Assembly: GCA_963732765.1 (NCBI GenBank)
Contig: CAVTAS010000008.1
Span: forward strand, 620,001 to 684,000
Source: JANYHF01 sp963732765
GTDB taxonomy: Bacteria > Pseudomonadota > Alphaproteobacteria > Rhizobiales > Hyphomicrobiaceae
DNA length: 64,000 nucleotides
Direction of reading: 5' to 3'
Both the position numbers and the translations under genes were made by a program. Each line of letters begins with the position of its first letter. Position 1 is the first letter of the stretch. Below the pieces are notes generated by a model. That model worked only from the letters and a program-made list of their open reading frames with translations. It was not told the DNA's origin and did not search any database. This document shows, piece by piece, positions 60,373 through 64,000 of the stretch.

Positions 60373-62562
60373 ATGATCATCAATCGCTTGCTAGACGCTG
60401 CCGCCCCGTCCCCCTCGCGGCGCCAATTCCTGTTGGGCTCGGCCGCGGTAGGCGCAACCCTGGTGGTCGGTTTTCGCGGCGCACCGGTTTCGGCCGCCGA
60501 TGCACCCGCCCCGATCCAGCCGCTTGACGCCTACATCCGCATTGCGCCCGACAACAAAGTCACGATCGTGTCGTCCCAGTTCGAAATGGGCCAGGGCGCG
60601 TACTTCGGTATCGCCACGCTCGCCAATGAAGAACTCGGCGCTGACTGGGCCGATATCACGGTCGAGGGTGGGTCAGGCAACCCAGCCCTTTACGGCAATC
60701 TGGCCTTTGGCGGCGCGTTTCAGCTGACCGGCGGTTCCAGCTCCATGTCATCGTCATGGGAGCGCTACCGAAAGGCAGGCGCTGCGGCGCGCATGATGCT
60801 GGTTTCGGCGGCGGCAGCTGCCTGGAGCGTGCCAGCCAGCGAGGTCAAAGCCGCTGATGGAAAGCTCACCCATGCATCGGGCAAGTCCGCCACCTTTGGC
60901 GAGATGGCTGCGGCTGCCGCCAAGGTCGCCATCCCGGCCGACGTGCGGTTGAAGCCTAAGGAGCAGTGGACCCAGATCGGTTCGCCGACCCTTAAGCGCT
61001 ACGACAGCAAGGGCAAATCCAACGGCACCCAGGGCTACACCATCGACGTTAAGCTGCCCGGCATGGTGACGGCCGTGATGCTGCATCCGCCGCTGTTCGG
61101 TGCGACGGTGAAGTCGTTCGACGCCACCAAGGCCAAGGCCATCAAGGGCGTGATCGATGTGGTGCAGATCCATCGCGGCATCGCGGTGGTGGCCGAGCAC
61201 ATGTGGGCCGGCATCCAGGGCCGCGATGCCTTGACGGTGGTGTGGGACGACAGCAAAGCCGAAAAGCGCGGCTCGAAGGAGATCCTCGCCGAGTATTCAG
61301 CTGCGGCAGGTCAGCCGGGCAAGGCGGTCGCGCGCAACGACGGCGATACGGTGGCCGCCATGACGTCGGCGGCCAAGACGATCGAGGCCACCTTCGAGTT
61401 CCCCTATCTGGCGCATGCTCCGCTTGAGGCGCAAAACGCCGTGGCACAAAAGACCGGCGACGTGATCGAAGTCTGGGGTGGAAATCAGCTGCCCGATTTC
61501 TATCAATACTATCTCTCGCAGATCGCCGGCACCACGCCGGACAAGGTCAAACTGCACATGATGAAAACCGGCGGCGGTTTCGGCCGTCGTGGCGTGTTCG
61601 ATGCCGACGTACTGTCGGAGGCCGTAGCGGTCGCCAAGGCCTTGAACTGGAAGTATCCGGTGAAAGTTCAGTGGACCCGCAACAACGACATGCAAGGCGG
61701 GCGCTATCGGCCTGCCTATGTGCATCGCATGAAGGCTGGCCTGGACGCGAACGGTAATCTGGTTGCCTGGCACAATCACATTGTCGGCCAGTCGATCATG
61801 ACGGGCACGCCGTTCGAAGAGGCGATGGTCAAGAACAACATCGATCCGACCTCGGTGGAAGGGGCCTCGAACCTGCTGTATGGCGTGCCGAACGTGAAGG
61901 TGGAGCTGACCACCATGACCAACGGCGTGCCGGTGCTGTTCTGGCGCGCGGTGGGCTCGACCCATACCTCTTACGCGGTTGAGGCGTTCCTGGACGAAGT
62001 TGCTGAGGCAGCCGGAAAGGACCCGGTTGCCTTCCGCTTGGCGATGTTGTCGAAACACCCGCGTCATGCGGCCGTCTTGAAGCTGGCCGCTGAGAAAGCT
62101 GGCTGGGGCACGCCCTTGCCGGACGGGCGCTATCGCGGCGTTGCGCTGGCTGAGGCCTTCAACACCATCGTCGCCCAGGTGGTCGAGATCACCGTTCCGA
62201 AGGCGGGCGAAGTGAAAGTCGAACGCGTCGTAGCCGCGGTCGATTGCGGTACCGTGATCAATCCCGATCAGGTGAAAGCGCAAATCGAAGGCGGCATCGG
62301 CTTTGGTCTGGGCGCGATCCTGGCCGAGCAAATTACGCTGACGGCTGGCAAGGTCGACCAAGAGAATTACGATCTTTATACACCTCTGCGCATCAACCAG
62401 ATGCCCGTGGTGGAGGTGCACACGGTTGCCTCCGATGCTCCGCCTACAGGCATTGGCGAGCCCGGCGTGCCACCGATCGGCCCGGCCCTGGCCAATGCGA
62501 TCTACGCCGCAACCAAGAAACGCGTGCGCGTGTTGCCGGTCGCCAAAGGACTGTCGGCCTAA
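60373..62562 (+). CDS. Molybdopterin-binding subunit, IorB-like hydroxylase/dehydrogenase
   Basis: A 729-residue large subunit of the xanthine oxidase superfamily. The N-terminus has a Tat-type motif (SPSRRQFLLGSAAVGATLVV), so the complex is probably exported to the periplasm. Cofactor-binding tracts include SSQFEMGQGAYFGIATLANE, MKTGGGFGRRGVFDADVLSE, FWRAVGSTHTSYAVEAFLDE, and the active-site Glu in PTGIGEPGVPPIGPALANAI. There is no FAD subunit, so electrons probably pass to a cytochrome or quinone. The narrow-substrate name isoquinoline oxidoreductase is not warranted. Confidence 0.9.
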   Translation: MIINRLLDAAAPSPSRRQFLLGSAAVGATLVVGFRGAPVSAADAPAPIQPLDAYIRIAPDNKVTIVSSQFEMGQGAYFGIATLANEELGADWADITVEGGSGNPALYGNLAFGGAFQLTGGSSSMSSSWERYRKAGAAARMMLVSAAAAAWSVPASEVKAADGKLTHASGKSATFGEMAAAAAKVAIPADVRLKPKEQWTQIGSPTLKRYDSKGKSNGTQGYTIDVKLPGMVTAVMLHPPLFGATVKSFDATKAKAIKGVIDVVQIHRGIAVVAEHMWAGIQGRDALTVVWDDSKAEKRGSKEILAEYSAAAGQPGKAVARNDGDTVAAMTSAAKTIEATFEFPYLAHAPLEAQNAVAQKTGDVIEVWGGNQLPDFYQYYLSQIAGTTPDKVKLHMMKTGGGFGRRGVFDADVLSEAVAVAKALNWKYPVKVQWTRNNDMQGGRYRPAYVHRMKAGLDANGNLVAWHNHIVGQSIMTGTPFEEAMVKNNIDPTSVEGASNLLYGVPNVKVELTTMTNGVPVLFWRAVGSTHTSYAVEAFLDEVAEAAGKDPVAFRLAMLSKHPRHAAVLKLAAEKAGWGTPLPDGRYRGVALAEAFNTIVAQVVEITVPKAGEVKVERVVAAVDCGTVINPDQVKAQIEGGIGFGLGAILAEQITLTAGKVDQENYDLYTPLRINQMPVVEVHTVASDAPPTGIGEPGVPPIGPALANAIYAATKKRVRVLPVAKGLSA

Positions 62563-62574
62563 TGGTCAAGTTCA

Positions 62575-62598
62575 GAGGGCGGCGGCGCTGCCGCCCTC
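62575..62598 (+). terminator. Hairpin after molybdenum hydroxylase
   Basis: gagggcggc and gccgccctc pair exactly around six bases, 12 bases after the stop codon. There is no T tract, so termination strength is uncertain. Confidence 0.45.
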
Positions 62599-62678
62599 GT
62601 TGCGCAATGGGGGCGGAATGAGCCAAAATCACCCGCTCGTTATCCCTTCCTTAAGGATATCGGCCTAGGGTTTTTCTC

Positions 62679-62772
62679 ATCCAGTCTTCTGGATCCGGAG
62701 TGGGTCCTGTCCACTCTGTTTGACGCCTCCCTGTTAACTTCTGAGCCGCCTAAACCGCGGCTCATTTTTTTT
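62679..62772 (+). ncRNA. Candidate small RNA with three hairpins
   Basis: Three stem-loops follow each other: atccag-tctt-ctggat (62679-62694), gagtgg-gtcctgt-ccactc (62698-62716), and the terminator stem tgagccgc/gcggctca with eight T residues. They are separated by a single-stranded gcctccctg that could pair with Shine-Dalgarno sequences. It lies over 100 bases beyond the previous gene and ends 138 bases before the RcdA-like gene, so it is neither a simple 3' UTR nor the terminator of a close gene. This is an inference from structure only. Confidence 0.45.
62742..62772 (+). terminator. Strong Rho-independent terminator
   Basis: tgagccgc and gcggctca form a perfect 8-bp stem with a seven-base loop followed by eight T residues. 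Confidence 0.88.
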
Positions 62773-62910
62773 GCCTTGTTTCGGGACGAATCGGCCCCTT
62801 TTTAGCTCGAATCGGAAGGTGTTCCTTAACTTGCATGCAATCATACTTGCATTCGACTGCAGGTCTTGCATGATGGTTTTTGCGAACAGTTCAGTGGTGA
62901 TAGTTCAATC

Positions 62911-63519
62911 ATGAGCGAGCGTGGCGTACGCGAAGAAGCCGGATCCGGCGTGATGGTGTCGTTCGGCGAACGGTATCTGACCTCGGAACGGTTCCAGTCC
63001 ATCTACCGTGAGGGGATGGAGCTGGTGGAAGAGACGGCCCGCTATCTCGATGGCGATGGCCGCGGCGAAGGCAAGTCGCTGAAGGGCGCAACGTCGCTGA
63101 GTTACGCGACCGAGAGCATGCGGCTGACGACGCGGCTCATGAACATTGCGTCCTGGCTGCTGATCCGGCGCTCGGTGAACAATGGCGAGATGACGCAGGA
63201 GCGCGCCCGGCGCGAGCGTCTGAAGCTGAAGATCGACTCGATCGGCCGCCCGTCCCACATCAAGGGCTTCGACGAGCTGCCCGCTCGTCTGCAGGCGCTG
63301 ATCACGGCAAGCTTTGGCCTGCAGGACAAGGTGATCAAGCTGGATCGCCTGTTCGAGGGCGGCAGCGTGTTGGGCGAGGACTCCCAGCCGCGTGCCCAAC
63401 TCCCGGCGCCACAGGACGCGACCTCGCAGGCCCTGGTGGCGGTGACCGGCGATCCGAAGGCGTCGCTGTCGCGCATCCGGCTGGTGTTCAACGCCGATAC
63501 GGTAGCGAACAAGCATTGA
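62911..63519 (+). CDS. rcdA: DUF1465 protein, RcdA-like regulator of CtrA degradation
   Basis: A 202-residue cytoplasmic helical protein. In Caulobacter the DUF1465 member RcdA is an adaptor for ClpXP degradation of CtrA. Here the family core is FGERYLTSERFQSIYREGME, LVEETARYLDGDGRG, and YATESMRLTTRLMNIASWLL, then EMTQERARRERLKLKIDSIG. The flexible tail is Pro/Ala-rich. The ATG at 62911 has a weak ribosome site; ATG 62953 is possible. Together with the CckA-like kinase at 17666 this indicates a CtrA cell-cycle circuit. The gene order with rpmE is common in Rhizobiales. Confidence 0.82.
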   Translation: MSERGVREEAGSGVMVSFGERYLTSERFQSIYREGMELVEETARYLDGDGRGEGKSLKGATSLSYATESMRLTTRLMNIASWLLIRRSVNNGEMTQERARRERLKLKIDSIGRPSHIKGFDELPARLQALITASFGLQDKVIKLDRLFEGGSVLGEDSQPRAQLPAPQDATSQALVAVTGDPKASLSRIRLVFNADTVANKH

Positions 63520-63536
63520 TGGTCGGATTGCCGGCC

Positions 63537-63606
63537 TAGGGGCGGCTTGCGGGCCGCCCGTTACCAACACGCCCGCTGTTATGAGGGCGGTCGCTAACCG
63601 CCCCTA
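63537..63606. repeat. Intergenic palindrome, TAGGGGCGG...CCGCCCCTA
   Basis: The outer arms taggggcgg and ccgcccct(a) pair, and inner segments (ggcttgcgggccgcc, cgcccgctgttatgagggcg) form small hairpins. It lies between the converging rcdA-like and rpmE genes. Confidence 0.65.
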
Positions 63607-63630
63607 CAAACTCCCGCTGCACCCCAGCAA

Positions 63631-63665
63631 CAAAACAGGCCCCGGCGTTCCCGCGCGGGGCCTGT
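63631..63665 (-). terminator. Rho-independent terminator of rpmE
   Basis: Read on the minus strand, acaggccccg and cggggcctgt form a perfect 10-bp stem with an 11-base loop, followed by TTTTG, 27 bases after the rpmE stop codon. Confidence 0.87.
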
Positions 63666-63691
63666 CTTCGTTCGGGCCATCGCCCGCAGCG

Positions 63692-63922
63692 CTACTTCTT
63701 GAAAATGCCTTCGAACTTCTTGTTGAACTTGGTCAGGCGGCCGCCGCGGTCCAGCAACTGCTGGTTGCCGCCGGTCCAGGCCGGATGCGTGCTCGGATCG
63801 ATGTCGAGCATGATCTTGTCGCCCTCGTTGCCGTAGGTCGAATAGGTCGTGTACTCGGTGCCATTGGTCATCACGACGGTGACGGAATGGTAGTCGGGAT
63901 GCAGGCCTGCGGTCTTCTTCAT
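63692..63922 (-). CDS. rpmE: Ribosomal protein bL31
   Basis: A 76-residue large-subunit ribosomal protein. It begins MKKTAGLHPDYHSVTVVMTN, as alphaproteobacterial bL31 does, and continues IMLDIDPSTHPAWTGGNQQL to NKKFEGIFKK. There is no zinc-binding CxxC pattern, so it is the zinc-independent (C-minus-like) form. An upstream in-frame ATG at 63949 is unlikely. A strong terminator follows. Confidence 0.95.
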   Translation of the reverse strand: MKKTAGLHPDYHSVTVVMTNGTEYTTYSTYGNEGDKIMLDIDPSTHPAWTGGNQQLLDRGGRLTKFNKKFEGIFKK

Positions 63923-64000
63923 GGGAAAGTCTCGATGGTTGGCCCGCACGATGTTGCGCGCGGAGCAGCGGGACCCGGATCAAGGGGAGTTGAGGCGAGG

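Overview
The window reads as a chromosomal segment of a G+C-rich alphaproteobacterium, most likely of the Hyphomicrobiales/Rhizobiales type. The evidence is the gene set and gene order: a CckA-type hybrid kinase followed by recA and alaS, a DUF1465/RcdA-like protein beside rpmE, a ChvE-GguA-GguB sugar importer, GTTC-N7-GTTC LexA-type operator spacing, and a mreBCD-mrdA-rodA operon. No plasmid, phage or origin genes were seen.

Layout. Positions 1-6.6 kb hold the end of a K+-independent proton-pumping pyrophosphatase and a monosaccharide ABC importer (chvE-gguA-gguB, minus strand) whose intergenic gaps carry long palindromic repeats. Positions 7-12.6 kb are a degraded accessory patch: an RTX peroxidase-family gene that has lost its peroxidase domain, an IS630-type transposase remnant, and a broken tyrosine recombinase ending beside tRNA-Gln. 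Positions 12.8-22.6 kb are housekeeping and cell cycle: a hypothetical gene, alaS, recA with a LexA-type box, cckA, a FliO-like membrane protein, terC and tRNA-Ala. Positions 22.6-33.6 kb hold an RpiR-type regulator divergent from a catabolic operon: sugar-binding protein, ABC ATPase, permease, zinc dehydrogenase, FGGY kinase, DeoC aldolase, two-domain aldehyde dehydrogenase. Its logic suggests import and oxidation of a sugar or polyol, phosphorylation, aldol cleavage and oxidation of the released aldehyde. Positions 33.7-42.6 kb hold a 2,078-residue RTX heme peroxidase and a NarL-type two-component pair. Positions 43-48 kb hold an alpha/beta hydrolase, 3-hydroxybutyrate dehydrogenase, a PCu(A)C copper chaperone with a small periplasmic protein, and a PhzF-like isomerase. 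Positions 48.1-50 kb hold leuA behind a leucine-rich leader peptide. Positions 50.2-56.9 kb are the rod-shape operon. Positions 57-64 kb hold two small coupled genes, a serralysin-like RTX metalloprotease, a two-subunit molybdenum hydroxylase, a small-RNA candidate, the RcdA-like gene and rpmE.

Main points of interest. (1) Four otherwise intact conserved genes (alaS, deoC, the aldehyde dehydrogenase and phzF) are each broken by what looks like one extra base. Similar one-base changes occur in the RTX relic and the recombinase. This may reflect sequence quality, and should be settled before any gene is called dead. (2) The RTX relic keeps homologues of both ends of the complete RTX peroxidase 27 kb away. 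(3) A leader peptide with five Leu codons in seven, whose stop codon lies inside a hairpin, suggests ribosome-mediated attenuation of leuA. (4) The DeoC/aldehyde dehydrogenase/FGGY kinase/zinc dehydrogenase cassette is a pathway whose substrate is not evident. (5) A three-hairpin transcript-like element precedes the RcdA-like gene. No CRISPR array or recognised defence system was seen.
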